This document shows, one piece after another, positions 46,086-57,912 of a DNA stretch of 64,000 bases. Positions within the stretch are counted from its first letter, which is position 1. Every line of letters begins with the position of its first letter. Position numbers and translations under genes: made by a program. Below the pieces are notes generated by a model that was given only the letters and a program-made list of their open reading frames with translations, was not told the origin of the DNA and ran no database searches. The DNA lies in assembly GCF_050003625.1 (NCBI RefSeq), contig NC_134398.1, positions 198,283,700-198,347,699 of the forward strand, written 5' to 3'. Source of the stretch: Haematobia irritans (taxonomy: Eukaryota; Arthropoda; Insecta; Diptera; Muscidae).

Positions 46086-46448
46086 TTCATATATTACACC
46101 CAAAATTTTATTCCAATTGACTTTTGGGACTCAGAATCACCTTCTGAGCATAGAATGAGGCCGACCCATTTTTGCCGTCGGCGATTGACACTAAATTTTT
46201 GCCTACGGCGGCGTCAACTTGATCGCTAAGTCGATATAAATTTGTTCATTCTGCGGCGGACAATTACCCGTTATAAAATCAACTTAAAGTTATTCGAATG
46301 GTATTGAGATTAGTTGTACAACCAATCCTACAAACAAATTTACCTTTCATTCAAATTTTCTGAGCTTTTTGCAAAATTATTATAGCAGCTTGAAAATGGA
46401 TGATTGTGTTCAAAATTTTGGAAAAAAATACGACAATTATATATACAT

Positions 46449-47733
46449 TTTTATACCCTCCACCATAGGATGGGGGTATATTAACTTTGTCATTCCGTTT
46501 GTAACACATCGAAATATTGTTCTAAGACCCCATTCTGGGTCGTGGTGCAACTCTGAGACGATCTAAGCATGTCGGTCCGTCTGTTCAAATCACGCTAAGT
46601 TCCGAACGAAACAAGCTATCGACTTCAAACTTGGCATAAAATGTTGTTATTGATGTAGGTCGGATGGTATTGCAAATGGGCCCTATTGGACCACTTTCAC
46701 GTTTAGCCCCCATATAAACCGAACCGCAGATTTGGCTTGCGGAGCCTATTAGAGAAACAAATTTCATCCGATCCGGTTGGAATTTGGTGCGTGGTGTTAG
46801 TATATGGTCTCTAACAAGCATGAAAAAATTAGTCCACATAGAGGTGTGCACGTGACACGAAATTGTCGTAACCCACGAAAATTTTCGTGACTCACGCGTG
46901 AGTCGTGAGTCACGCTCATCGGAACGGCGTGAGTGTGCGTGAGCGTGATTAACAAACCAAAATGTCGTGCGTGAGCGTGAGTCACGAAAATATTATCTTT
47001 GTGAGTGTGCGTGAGTAAAGATTTACGCTCACGAAAATTTTAGTGACACCTGGGATGTTAAGAGTGTAATACCGCTCTCGATTTTAATAATGCTCATATT
47101 TTCAGACACGTCGTTTTGGATAAATTACCCAAAAAATTGTTCGTGAGTCACGACATTTTCGTGCGTGAGTACAAATTTTCTTCTCGTGAATGTGCGTGAG
47201 CGTGAGTCCTACCAAACAATATCGTGCGTGAGTGTGCGAGAGTAAGATTTTTCCGTCATGAGTGTGCGTGAGCAAAATATTACTCACGTGCACATCTCTA
47301 GTTCACATCGGTTCATAATTATATATAGCCCCAATATAAATAGATCCCCAGATTTGAACTCTGGAGCCTCTTGGAGGAGCAAATTTCATCCGATCCGCTC
47401 GAAATTTAGTACGTGGTGTAATTACGAGTATATAGTCTCTAATAACCATTCAAAAATTGGTACTTATAAAACGGTCCCCAGATTTGACCTACGGAGCCGT
47501 TTGGAGAAGCAAAATTCATCCGATCCGGTTGAAATTTGATACGTGGTGTTAGTATATGGTCATTAACAACCATGCTAAAATTGGTACATATCGGTCCATA
47601 ATCATATATAATATTACTACAATCCAAATTATTCGATTGTGGATGACAGTCTTTAGTAGAAGTTTCTACGCAGTCCATGGTGGAGGGTGCATAAGATTCG
47701 GCCTGGGCGAACTTACGGCCGTATATACTTATA
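46449..47733 (-). mobile_element. Family I DINE-like element with hAT-like MITE inside
   Basis: Head TTTTTATACCCTCCACCATA (46449), a shortened block lacking AAAGTATATATAT, GTCGGTCCGTCTG, monomers interrupted at 46839-47300, then GATCCCCAGATTTGAACTCT, and the tail TGACAGTCTTTAGTAGAAGT..GGCCTGGGCGAACTTACGGC. No 29-bp array. Confidence 0.83.
46839..47300. mobile_element. hAT-like MITE with CGTGAGTG repeats, copy 3
   Basis: 462 bp, ends TAGAGGTGTGCACGTGACAC and TACTCACGTGCACATCTCTA. Flanks GTCCACAT and GTTCACAT form a 7/8-matching duplication within one base of the boundary; the uninterrupted monomer reads GGTCCACATCGGTTCATAAT. Interior CGTGAGTGTGCGTGAGCGTG is repeated in both orientations. Confidence 0.82.
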
Positions 47734-47999
47734 TTTCATTATTTTAATGAAATGTGTCCTTAGTATTTTGTAAATTTCGCATCCTAAAATTTAGGTTGCG
47801 TAATTTTTAGTATCACGTAAACATTTTTTCAGTGTAGCTCTTACATAAGTACAATGCCCTATTTTCACAGTTTTTGATTTGTTACCTACACTAATTGAGC
47901 GATTTCCTCTTTTTCAATAATGGAATCTAATGGAATGTTCTTAAATAACCTCTACCAATGATTCCCCACAAATGTTTATACTTACTAATTCAGTAGTGT
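47734..47999. other. Unassigned interval
   Basis: AT-rich. Its right part (TACTAATTCAGTAGTGTTGG near 47985) matches, reversed, the sequence flanking the SINE at 58326-58345, so it belongs to an unnamed element related to family II/III. Confidence 0.45.
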
Positions 48000-48057
48000 T
48001 GGTTTAGGGTATGATATAGTCGGTCCCTGCCCGACTTTCTACTTTACTTACTTGTTT
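48000..48057 (-). mobile_element. Isolated DINE-like tail
   Basis: TTGGTTTAGGGTATGATATA + GTCGGTCCCTGCCCGACTTT, then TACTTACTTG and a T-run. Related, reversed, to 57914-57966. Confidence 0.6.
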
Positions 48058-48127
48058 TTTTTTTTTTTTTTTTGCTTTGGCAAGGATATGACTCTTTTCT
48101 TCTGCATCCTTCCCGAGTTTTCCGGCA

Positions 48128-48205
48128 AAGATTTCTCACTCATTGATAAAAGTGATGTTTGACACTTGTGATATCACAATTGACGGAATAGTCCACATGA
48201 GCCCT
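48128..48205 (+). mobile_element. Worn SINE fragment (3' half)
   Basis: CTCACTCATTGATAAAAGTG, TGTGATATCACAATTGACGG and AATAGTCCACATGAGCCC align with 58220-58290 of the SINE (CACTCAGTGATAAGAGAG, TGTGGTATCACAATGGACTG, GTCTAAGTGAGCCTG). No target duplication is discernible. Confidence 0.6.
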
Positions 48206-48811
48206 AAATATTGTGTACCTTAATATAAACCCAATTAAATACAAAAAGTTTGCCATCCCCAATATACCATAATATTAATATGCCCCTTAATCAAAAACTC
48301 ATATCATCCCCTATCGCAATGACCACATATTATCATGTCATGTATTTACTTGATAATGTACAATGTTTACTTAAAGGATGTTACTCATGAGTGAAATTAG
48401 CCAATGTATCCATGCCATTGGCATTATCCTGTGTGAACAGCAGACATTGCTGATTAACAGTCAAAAGATCGCGACACGTACAAATATGTCCCATTAGGCC
48501 AAAGAACAAATACACAAGACAAGCATACATACACACGTGCACACACATACACTCCCAGAGATAATATTCATTAATGTTTATATTTTATTTACTTTTAGCA
48601 TGTCATTTTATAACATCAGCTCCATTAAAATATTCAACAGATCCAGAGATAAGAGGACATGCAATATCAGCAACAAGAAAGTGCCCTTAAAAATATTGGC
48701 GATTAAAACGCGGTCTGTCTTATTTGCAAATATATGCGAATTTGCAAATGTGCACAGTGGTTTTAAATGAAGATTAAATAAATTTTAAAAATTAAGGTTG
48801 ATTATTTATTT
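48206..48811. other. Interval without recognised repeats; weak terminal-exon-like signal
   Basis: TATTTTATTTACTTTTAG (to 48598) resembles a splice acceptor. It is followed by an open stretch to TGA at about 48768-48770 and an AATAAA-like signal (TTAAATAAATTTT). The peptide has no recognisable motif. Low confidence that it is an exon. Confidence 0.3.
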
Positions 48812-50877
48812 TTTTATACCCTCCATCATAGGATGGGGGTATATTAACTTTGTCATTCCGTTTGTAACACATCGAAATATTGCTCTAAGACCCCATAAAG
48901 TATATATATTCTGGGTCGTGGTGAAATTCTGAGTCGATCTAAGCATGTCCGTCCGTCCGTCCGTCCGTCCGTCCGTCCGTCCGTCCGTCCGTCCGTCTGT
49001 TGAAATCACGCTAACTTCCGAACGAAACAAGCTATCGACTTGAAACTTGGCACAAGTAGTTGTTATCGATGTAAGTCGGATGGTATTGAAAATGGGCCAC
49101 ATCGGTCCACTTTTACGTATAGCCCCCATATAAAGGGACCCTCAGATTTGGCTTGTGAAGCCTCTAACAGAAGTATATTTCACCCGATCCGGCTGAAATT
49201 TGGTATATGGTGTTGGTATATGGTCACTAACAACCATGCAAAAATTGGTCCACATCGGTCCATAATTATATATAGCCCCCATATAAACCGATCTCCAGAT
49301 TTGGCTTGCGGAGCCTCAAAGAGAAGCAAATTTCATCCGATCCGGCTGAAATTTGGTACATGGTGTTGGTGTATGGTCTCTAACAACCATGCAAAAATTG
49401 GTCCATATCGGTCCATAATTATATATAGCCCCCATATAAACCGATCCCCAGATTTGGCTTGTGGAGCCTCAAAGAGAAGCATATTTCATCCGATCCTGCT
49501 GAAATTTGGTACATGGTGTTGGTATATGGTCTCTAACAATCATGCAAAAATTGGTTCCAATCTGTCCATAATTATATATGGTGCCCATATAAACCGATCC
49601 CCAGATTTGGGTTGCGGAGCCTCAAAGAAAAGCAAATTTCATCCGATCCTGCTGAAATTTGGTACATGATATTGGTATATGGTCTCTAACAACCATGCAA
49701 AAATTGGTCCACATCGGTTCATAATTATATATAGCCCCCATATAAACCGATCCCCAGATTTGGCTTGCGAAGTCTCCAAGAGAAGCAAATTTCATCCAAT
49801 CCGGTTGTAATTTGGAACATGGTGTTAGTATATGATCTTTAACAACCGTGCCAGAATTGGTCCATATCGGTCCATAATTATATATAGCCCCCATATAAAA
49901 CATTCTCCAGATTTGACCTCCGGAGCCTCTTGGAGTAGCAAAATTCATCCGATCCGGTCGCTAACAACCATACCAAAATTGGTCCACAAATCACACAAAA
50001 TTGGTCCATATCGGTTCATAATCATGGTTGCCACTAGATCCAAAAATAATCTACCAAAATTTTATTTCTATAGAAAATTTTGTCAAAATTTTATTTCTAT
50101 AGAAAATTTTTCAAAATTGTATTTCTAGAGAAAATTTTGTTAAAATTTTATTCGGTTCATAATCATGGTTGCCACTCGAGCCAAAAATAATCTACCAAAA
50201 TTTTATTTCTATAGAAAATGTTGTCAAAATTTTATTTCTAGAGAAAATTTTGTTAAAATTTTATTCGGTTCATAATAAAATTTTCATCATTGTCAAAATT
50301 TTATTTCTATAGAAAATTTTGTCAAAATTTTATTTCTATAGAAAATTTTGTTCAAATTTTATTCGGTTCATAATCATGGTTGCCACTCGAGCCAAAAATA
50401 ATCTACCAAGATTTTATTTCTATATAAAATTTTGTCAAAAGTTTATTTCTATAGAAAATTTTGTTAAAATTTTATTTCTGTAGAAATTTTTGTCAAAATT
50501 TTCTTTCTATTGACAATTTTGTCAGAATTTTTATTTTTATAGAAAACTTTGTGAAAATTTTATTTCTATAGAAAATTTTGTTAAAATTTTGTTTCTGAAG
50601 AAAATTTTGTCAAAATTTTATGTCTACTTTGTCAAACTGAATTATATACGTCTTGGATCGATCTTTTTTGATTTAATATATACCACGTATGGACTTACAT
50701 ACAATTTAGAAGATGGTGTTAGGAGGTTTTAAGATACCTTGCCATCGGCAAGCGTTACCGCAACTTAAGTAATTCGATTGTGGATGGCAGTGTTTAGATG
50801 AAGTTTCTACGCAATCCATGATGGAGGGTACATAAGATTCGGCCTGGCCGAACTTACGGCCGTATATACTTGTTTTT
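48812..50877 (-). mobile_element. Family I DINE-like element, complete reference copy
   Basis: All modules in order: head TTTTTATACCCTCCATCATA, CCCATAAAGTATATATATTC, (GTCC)n of about 13 units at 48947-49000, AACTTCCGAACGAAACAAGC; monomers about 49100-49990 (CCATGCAAAAATTGGTCC recurring); reversed junction CATGGTTGCCACTAGATCCA; reversed 29-bp array 50040-50630; tail CGTCTTGGATCGATC to GGCCTGGCCGAACTTACGGC + CGTATATACTTG. The tail and array half is about 98% identical to the element at 63070. Confidence 0.9.
48947..49001 (+). repeat. (GTCC)n tetranucleotide expansion in a family I head
   Basis: About 13 uninterrupted GTCC units, against about three at 26615, about six at 23366 and about five interrupted units at 61782. 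The tract lies at the same place in every head, so length varies by slippage. Confidence 0.9.
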
Positions 50878-51061
50878 TATTACAAATTCCCTACTTATTT
50901 TGATTTAATATTGCAAGAAAAAAATCGACATGTTGTCAATGTAAAAAATCTGCTTTTTGCTCACCAAATAATGCCGCTTATTTCCAGTTCCATATCGAAT
51001 CGAACCAAAAATTCGACCAAGTACATCGACATGGCAGTTTAAAGCTTTATACACCAAATAT
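50878..51061. other. Unassigned interval
   Basis: Short AT-rich stretch with GCCGCTTATTTCCAGTTCC. No repeat or gene recognised. Confidence 0.4.
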
Positions 51062-51326
51062 ATGATTCAATCACGAAATCAATTGATCCAATTAATTTTT
51101 TAATTGAAATGTCTTCAATCACAGAAATGATAGAAGCAAAAATTAATTGAAAGTCTTTTAAAAATTAATTGATCCAATTAAAAAATTTATTTATATTATT
51201 AATTTTTGTGATTGATTCCTGTTTCCATTAAAATTTTTTGTTGAAACTATTAAATTGTTAATTGAATATTTTTTTTACTCAATTAAGACTTTATTTGGAC
51301 AAATTTTCGTGACTTTTTTCTGTGAA
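51062..51326. mobile_element. AATTAATTG MITE, left end lost
   Basis: ATGATTCAATCACGAAATCA and CAATTAATTTTTTAATTGAA match 10294-10350 closely. The right end is GTGACTTTTTTCTGTG. The expected left terminal repeat is missing. Confidence 0.65.
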
Positions 51327-51344
51327 GGTAAATGATGAGCATCA

Positions 51345-51490
51345 CCGTTGTGCAACGGTTACCATGTCCGCCTTGCATACTTTGATTGCCGGTTTAATCC
51401 CAGTTTCGACCGAACGCAAAAGGTTGTACAGTTACTTCTCAGTACTGCTGGTGGTATTTCTGGGTGCTTCACAGATTTTGTGAAAGTTTT
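51345..51490 (+). mobile_element. Worn tRNA-derived SINE (5' half)
   Basis: CACCGTTGTGCAACGGTTAC, CATGTCCGCCTTGCATAC and TACTGCTGGTGGTATTTCTG correspond to 57982-58115 of the best copy. The B box is eroded (CCGGTTTAATCCC). Confidence 0.7.
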
Positions 51491-51499
51491 CCCTTGAAA

Positions 51500-52402
51500 T
51501 TATACATTATCTTACGTATGTATATATCCAAAGTTTATATTTTCTTGATCAGGGAAAAAATGCTAAGAATTGTGCTTAAATTTAGCAGAGATTCTTTTTT
51601 ATCTTCTAGCAGTTCAAGGACGAAGGTGAGCTATATCGATCCAGGTTTTGATATCGCCCCCATGCAAACTTACCACCCGAGTTGGGGATTTGAGCAACGT
51701 AAGTTTTATCCGATTAGCTTCAAATTCAAAATCTACTGTTATAAATAGTTTTGCAGAACATGGTGTGAACCGATCCATGATATTCTGATCTCCTGGTTTG
51801 AATTCTTGACCGTCTATATATTCCAATTTTTATCCGATTTGCCTGAAATTAAAAACCGAGACGTATATTGCGTCCATACACAAGTTTGCAAAAGACGACG
51901 GGAATCGTTTCTTGATTTGCTATAGCCCCCATATAGACCATTTTCCCGATTTCAATTCATGAGCACCCCAATTTTTATCCGATTTGTCTGAAATAATAAA
52001 TGTATTGGTATTTTAGGTCCGTTCACAAGTGTTCCGCAGATGGCATGTCTCAGTCCATCTTCCGATTTGATTTATTGGTTTCTAGAATAAATAATTTTTA
52101 TCAGATTTGCCTGAAATTGAAAATGCAAATAAATTTAGCTCCATAAACAAGTGTATCGAAGATGGTGCGCATCGGTCTATGTTTTCGTATAGCATCCATA
52201 TAGCCCTTTTTTTGAGGTTTTATAAATCTAAATTTTTATCCGATTCGCCTGAAATTTAAAGAGGTATTGTAGGTCCATAAACAAATTATGGTGTGAATCG
52301 GCCCTTGGTTTGGTATAGCCCCCATATAGACCAATCTTCTTATTTGAATTCTTGACCGTCTAGGAACTCAATTTTTATCGGATTTGCCTGGATTTAAACT
52401 TT
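51500..52402 (-). mobile_element. Family III DINE-like element (head left), worn
   Basis: A worn head (TATTTTCTTGATCAGGGAAA), then monomers with ATATCGCCCCCATGCAAAC, TCCGATTTGCCTGAAATT and GGTTTGGTATAGCCCCCATA. It runs directly into a family I head at 52403. Confidence 0.65.
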
Positions 52403-52700
52403 TTAAACTTTTTTGATACCCTCCACCAGAGAAGGGGGAAGATATTATCTTTGTCATTCCGTTTGGAACACATCAAAATATTGGTCTGAGACTCCATAAA
52501 ATATATATATTCTGGGTCGCGGTGAGTCGATTTAGCAATGTCCCTTCGTCCGCTTGTTGAAATAACGCAAACTTCCGAACGAAACAAACTATCGACTTGA
52601 ATTGACTTGACTTGGCACAAGTAGTTGTTATCGATGCAAACCGGCCATATCGGTTCACTTTTACCCCATATAAACGGACCCCCAAATTTGGCTTTCGGGG

Positions 52701-55700
52701 CACGGTTGCCACAGTTGGTAGAATTCTATCAAAAAAGGGTTGATTTTCTTTTGTAGATTTTGCAAATTATTTTCTATAGAAATAAAATTTTGACAGAATT
52801 TTCTATAGAAATATAATTTTGACAAAATTTTCTATAGAAATAAAATTTTAGTTTTTATCGAAATGAAAGAAATAAAATTTTGACAAAATTTTCTATAGAA
52901 ATAAAATTTTGACAAATATTTCTAATGAAATAAAATTTTTCTATAGAAATGAAAGAAATAAAATTTTGACAAAAATTTTTCTCGAAATGAAATAAATATA
53001 ATTTTGACAAAATTTTCTATAGAAATAAAATTTTGACAAAATGTCTATAGAAATAAAATTTTGACAAAATTTTCTATAGAAAAAAATTTTGACAAAATGT
53101 CTATAGAAATAAAATTTTGACAAAATTTTCTAATGAAATAAAATTTTGATAAAATTTTCTATAGAAGTAAAATTTTGACAATTTTTTCTAATGAAATGAA
53201 AAAAAAAATTTTTTTTGACAAAAATTTCTATAAAAATAAAATTTTGACAAAATTTTCTATAGAAATAAAATTTTGACAAAATTTTGACAAATTTTTGTAA
53301 TGAAATAAAATATTGACAAAATTTTTCTATAGAAATGAAAGAAATAAAATTTTGACAAGATTTTCTAAGAAATAAAATTTTGACAAAATTTTCTGTAGAA
53401 ATAAAATTTTGACAAAAATTTCTATCGAAATTAAAGAAATAACATTTTTACAAAATTTTCTAAATGTCTATAGAAATAAAATTTTGACAAAATTTTCTAA
53501 TGAAATAAAATTTTGACAAAATTTTCTATAGAAGCAAAATTTTGACAAAATTTTCTAATGAAATAAAATTTTGACAAAATTTTTCTATAGAAATGAAAAA
53601 AATAAAATTTTGACAAAATTTCCTATGGAAATAAAATTTTGACAAAATTTTCTATAGATGTAAAATTTTGACAAATTTTTCTAATGAAATAAAAGTTTGA
53701 AAAAATTTTGCTATAGAAATGAAATTTTGAGAAAATTTTTCTTTAGAAATGAAAGAAATAAAATTTTGACAAGATTTTCTATAGAAATAAAATTTTAATT
53801 TTTATCGATATGAAAGAAATAAAATTTTGACAAAATTTTCTATAGAAGTAAAATTTTGACAAATTTTTCTAATGAAATAAAACTTTTCTATAGAAATGAA
53901 AGAAATAAAATTTTGACAAAATTTTCTATAGAAATAAAATTTTGACAAAATTTTCTATAGAAATAAAATTTTAATTTTTATCGATATGAAAGAAATAAAA
54001 TTTTGACAAAATTTTCTATAGAAGTAAAATTTTGACAAATTTTTCTAATGAAATAAAATGAAAGAAATAAAATTTTAACAAAATTTTCTATAGAAATAAA
54101 ATTTTGACAAAAATTTTTCTCGAAATGAAATAAATATAATTTTGACAAAATTTTCTATAGAAATAAAATTTTGACAAAATGTCTCTAGAAATAAAATTTT
54201 GACAAAATTTTCTATAGAAAAAAAAATTTTGACAAAATGTCTATAGAAATAAAATTTTGACAAAATTTTCTAATGAAATAAAATTTTGATAAAATTTTCT
54301 ATAGAAGTAAAATTTTGACAAAATTTTCTAATGAAATAAAAGTTTGACAAAATTTTTCTATAGAAATGAAAAAAATAAAATTTTGACAAAATTTCCTATG
54401 GAAATAAAATTTTGACAAAATTTTCTATAGATGTAAAATTTTGACAAATTTTTCTAATGAAATAAAAGTTTGAAAAAATTTTGCTATAGAAATGAAATTT
54501 TGAGAAAATTTTTCTTTAGAAATGAAAGAAATAAAATTTTGACAAGATTTTCTATAGAAATAAAATTTTAATTTTTATCGATATGAAAGAAATAAAATTT
54601 TGACAAAATTTTCTATAGAAGTAAAATTTTGACAAATTTTTCTAATGAAATAAAATTTTTCTATAGAAATGAGAGAAATAAAATTTTGACAAAATTTTCT
54701 ATAGAAATAAAATTTTAATTTTTATCGATATGAAAGAAATAAAATTTTGACAAAGTTTTCTATAGAAGTAAAATTTTGACAAATTTTTCTAATGAAATAA
54801 AATTTTTCTATAGAAATGAAAGAAATAAAATTTTAACAAAATTTTCTATAGAAATAAAATTTTGACAAAAATTTTTATCGAAATGAAATAAATATAATTT
54901 TGACAAAATTTTCTATAGAAATAAAATTTTGACAAAATGTCTATAGAAATAAAATTTTGACAAAATTTTCTATAGAAAAAAAAAATTTTGACAAAATGTC
55001 TATAGAAATAAAATTTTGACAAAATTTTCTAATGTAATAAAATTTTGACAAAATTTTCTATAGAAGTAAAATTTTGACAATTTTTTCTAATGAAATGAAA
55101 AAAAAAATTTTTTGACAAAAATTTCTATAAAAATAAAATTTTGACAAAATTTTCTATAAAAATAAAATTTGGACAAAATTTTCTATAGAAATAAAATTTT
55201 GACAAAATTTTCTATAGAAATAAAATTTTGACAAAAATTTTTATCTAAATTAAAGAAATTAAATTTTTACAAAATTTTCTATAGAAATTATATTTTGACC
55301 AAATATCTACAGAAATAAAATTTTGACAAAAGTTTCTAATGAAATAAAATTTGACAAAATTTTCTACAGAAGTCAAATTTTGACAAATTTTCTATAAAAA
55401 TAAAATTTTGACAAAATTTCTATAATTTGCATATCTTGAAAATTTTTAATTTTCATGTAAGGTCGTGTAAAACCTTTAAAATTCGACACATTTACAATTA
55501 ATGGAATATTTATACACCCGAAAAATTGTCGTTTATAGGTGGGATTATAGTATATAATATTGCAAATTCTGAAATAAACTTCAAAAATAAAATAATTACA
55601 AATTTCTTTGGAAAAGAGAACATTGTTTTTATGCTAAACACAAATCTTGGCCAAAATTTTCAAAATAAGTTTTTGTTAAATTTTGTAGATTATTGGGAAA

Positions 55701-55749
55701 ATTTTCTTCAAGTTTTGTTAGATTATTTTTGGGACAAGTGACAACCGTG
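52701..55749 (+). mobile_element. hAT-like element carrying the largest 29-bp array
   Basis: 3049 bp. Left end CACGGTTGCCAC, right end GTGACAACCGTG: a 12-bp inverted repeat with one mismatch. It is flanked by TTTCGGGG (52693-52700) and TTTCGGAG (55750-55757), an 8-bp duplication matching at 7 positions and consistent with the interrupted family I monomer. Almost all of the interior is the 29-bp array (52765-55425), then an AT-rich stretch and the junction TTAGATTATTTTTGGGACAA. No transposase. The same junction borders 29-bp arrays in family I elements. Confidence 0.72.
52765..55425 (+). repeat. 29-bp array, about 2.7 kb, with higher-order duplication
   Basis: Besides the standard unit there are recurring variants: TCTAATGAAATAAAATTTTG, GAAATGAAAGAAATAAAA and TTTTTATCGATATGAAAG. 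A block containing the last motif recurs with a shift of 774 bp (53804 and 54578), and long stretches (53618-53883 against 54393-54657) are almost the same, showing segmental duplication within the array. Confidence 0.9.
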
Positions 55750-56552
55750 TTTCGGAGTCACTCAGAGAAACAAATTTTATCCGATCCGGTTGAAATTTGG
55801 TATGTGATGTTAGTATATGGTGCCTAACGTTCGTTCAAAAATTGGTCCATATCGGTCCATAAATATATATAGCCCCCAAATAAATCATCCCCAGATTTTG
55901 ATTGCGGTCCCTATTGAAGGAGCAAATTTCATCTGAGTCGATCGAAACTTGGTAGGTGGTTTTAATATATGGTTTGTAACATATTATATATAGATCCCAT
56001 ATAAACCGCTCCCCAGTTTTGACTTTCACAACTTCTTGGAGGAGCAAATTTTATCCGATCAGGTTGAAATTTTGTACGTTCGGTTGTATATGGCCTCCAT
56101 CAATGACGCGTAATTTGGTCCATATTAATCCGTAATTTTATATAGCTCCTATATAAACCCATTTTCAGTTTTGACACCAAGAGCCTCTTGGAGGAGCAAA
56201 CTTCATCCGTTTCGATTACAATTTTGTAACTTGAGTTAATATATGGCCTCTAACAACCATGCATAAATTGCTTAATATCGGTCCATAATTATATAAAGCC
56301 TCCAAATATATCGCGCAAAAATTGGTTCATATTGGTTCGTAATTATTTATAGACTCCCCTACATCGGTCAAGAACTGAATGATAAACGTATGTAGTCTGC
56401 TTTTTTCCAACATATACCACATATGGACTAACCCAAGTAATTTGATTGGTGATTACAGTCGTTAGTAGAGAAGCTACTACGCAATTTAACATATGGTGGA
56501 GGGAACATAAGATTCGGCCCGGCTGAACTGACGGCCGTATATACTTCTTTTT

Positions 56553-57726
56553 TTACGATTTTTTATAGTGTACATCCGGCGATTACTAAGCAATAAAACA
56601 ACTAATTTTGACTTAAATTTGGTTTAGTTTGGACCCGTAAATTGTCATATATTTCTTCTATCCAACAAATGTATTTTAACATAATTATGCTCTTTTTGGT
56701 TTTAGTAAAATTTAAAAAAATAAATTTTCACTTTCATCACATTAAAAATTCCAAATTACTTTTTGTCGTAAGTATCAGTGTGCAATGTATGATTGGTCAG
56801 TCATGCAGAGAAATTTTAAATTATTCACACTTGACATTATGACCATTTCGCTTAACCAACACTGTAACCTCACAGTTGTCCACGCTTGGGTCACGTAGAA
56901 TGGCAGTGTGATGGCGATTGTTTAAATATATCTTCACACATCAGCAATCTCGAATTACAACATGTCGGAGAGAAAGAGAGAGATTGAATTTAATGCGATT
57001 TATTTGCAGATTGTTAAATTTTTAAATGCCTTCTTTGTCGACCATGAGTAGAGCTGGAGAGTTTTTTGCACACCACTCTTAGTGCTGTAATACAATCATC
57101 ATTGAAAATCATGAGATTTATTGCAAGCTCGTCTGACAATTTTTTCATATTACTTTATATTACAGGAATTTTTCTGTAGTTAATTTTTCGTCATAAAAAA
57201 ATGTGAAACTTAAAGTTCTCATTTTATCGCATGAAGGTCTTATAACTGAAATATATTGTTTTTCCACTCTATTTTTTTTTTTTTTTTTTCTAGAAAAACC
57301 AATTGTGAACAAATCTCAAATAAATTCTTCTCACTAAAATTGGGCAATGAATAAGAAATAAAATTTCGACAACTTTTTCTTTCATACATTTCTTATGACA
57401 TGTCTAATGCTATATTGTGCTTTGCTATCATTTTGCAATGATGCTTGAACTATGGACAGAGTCAAACTCGATGGAAGGAATTTGCGATTTTGAAGCATAT
57501 CAAATAACAGAAGAAAATCTTTTTTGAACATTTGACATCCAATATTATAAGTTTAAGTTGAAGTTCATTTTATTTGAATTGTTTTTTTTTCTACGGCTAA
57601 TGATAATGGAGAGGAATTAATGCGTATTTTGACAAGAGTGTGAAATAATTGGATGTGGAATGAGAAGAGAAAATTAAAGTTGCAACAAAAATTGAAAACG
57701 AAAATTATATAGGACAAAGACAGCAC
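56553..57726. other. Interval without recognisable gene
   Basis: AT-rich, with a T-run at 57270-57290 and AGAGAAAGAGAGAGATTG near 56970. Short frames only. No window repeat recognised. Confidence 0.45.
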
Positions 57727-57912
57727 ACAGACAAAAATGTCACCAAAATATATGCAACTAAAAAGTTGATTGAAGTTGGAAATTTTTTCAATTAACAAAT
57801 TAATTGATACAATTAACTTTTTAATCAAGTTAAAAACATTAAGTTAATTAATTAAAAAATTTATTTATTCAATTAATTTTTAATCAAACTCGGAAGACTA
57901 AGTCAATTAAAA
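57727..57912. mobile_element. AATTAATTG MITE fragment
   Basis: CACACAGACAAAAATGTCAC and AATTAATTGATACAATTAAC match the left half of the MITE at 22486 (CACAGAAAAAAATATCACC, ATTAATTGATACAATTAAC). The right half is missing. Confidence 0.6.

Larger units (their letters stand above)
52403..56552 (-). mobile_element. Family I DINE-like element split by a 3-kb hAT-like element
   Basis: Host parts are 52403-52700 (head TTTTGATACCCTCCACCAGA, CCATAAAATATATATATTC, ACTTCCGAACGAAACAAAC, start of the first monomer) and 55750-56552 (monomers from GAGTCACTCAGAGAAACAAA and the tail ACGGCCGTATATACTTC). The monomer sequence GGCTTTCGG..AGTCACTC is continuous across the insertion once one 8-bp flank is removed. 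Confidence 0.82.
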
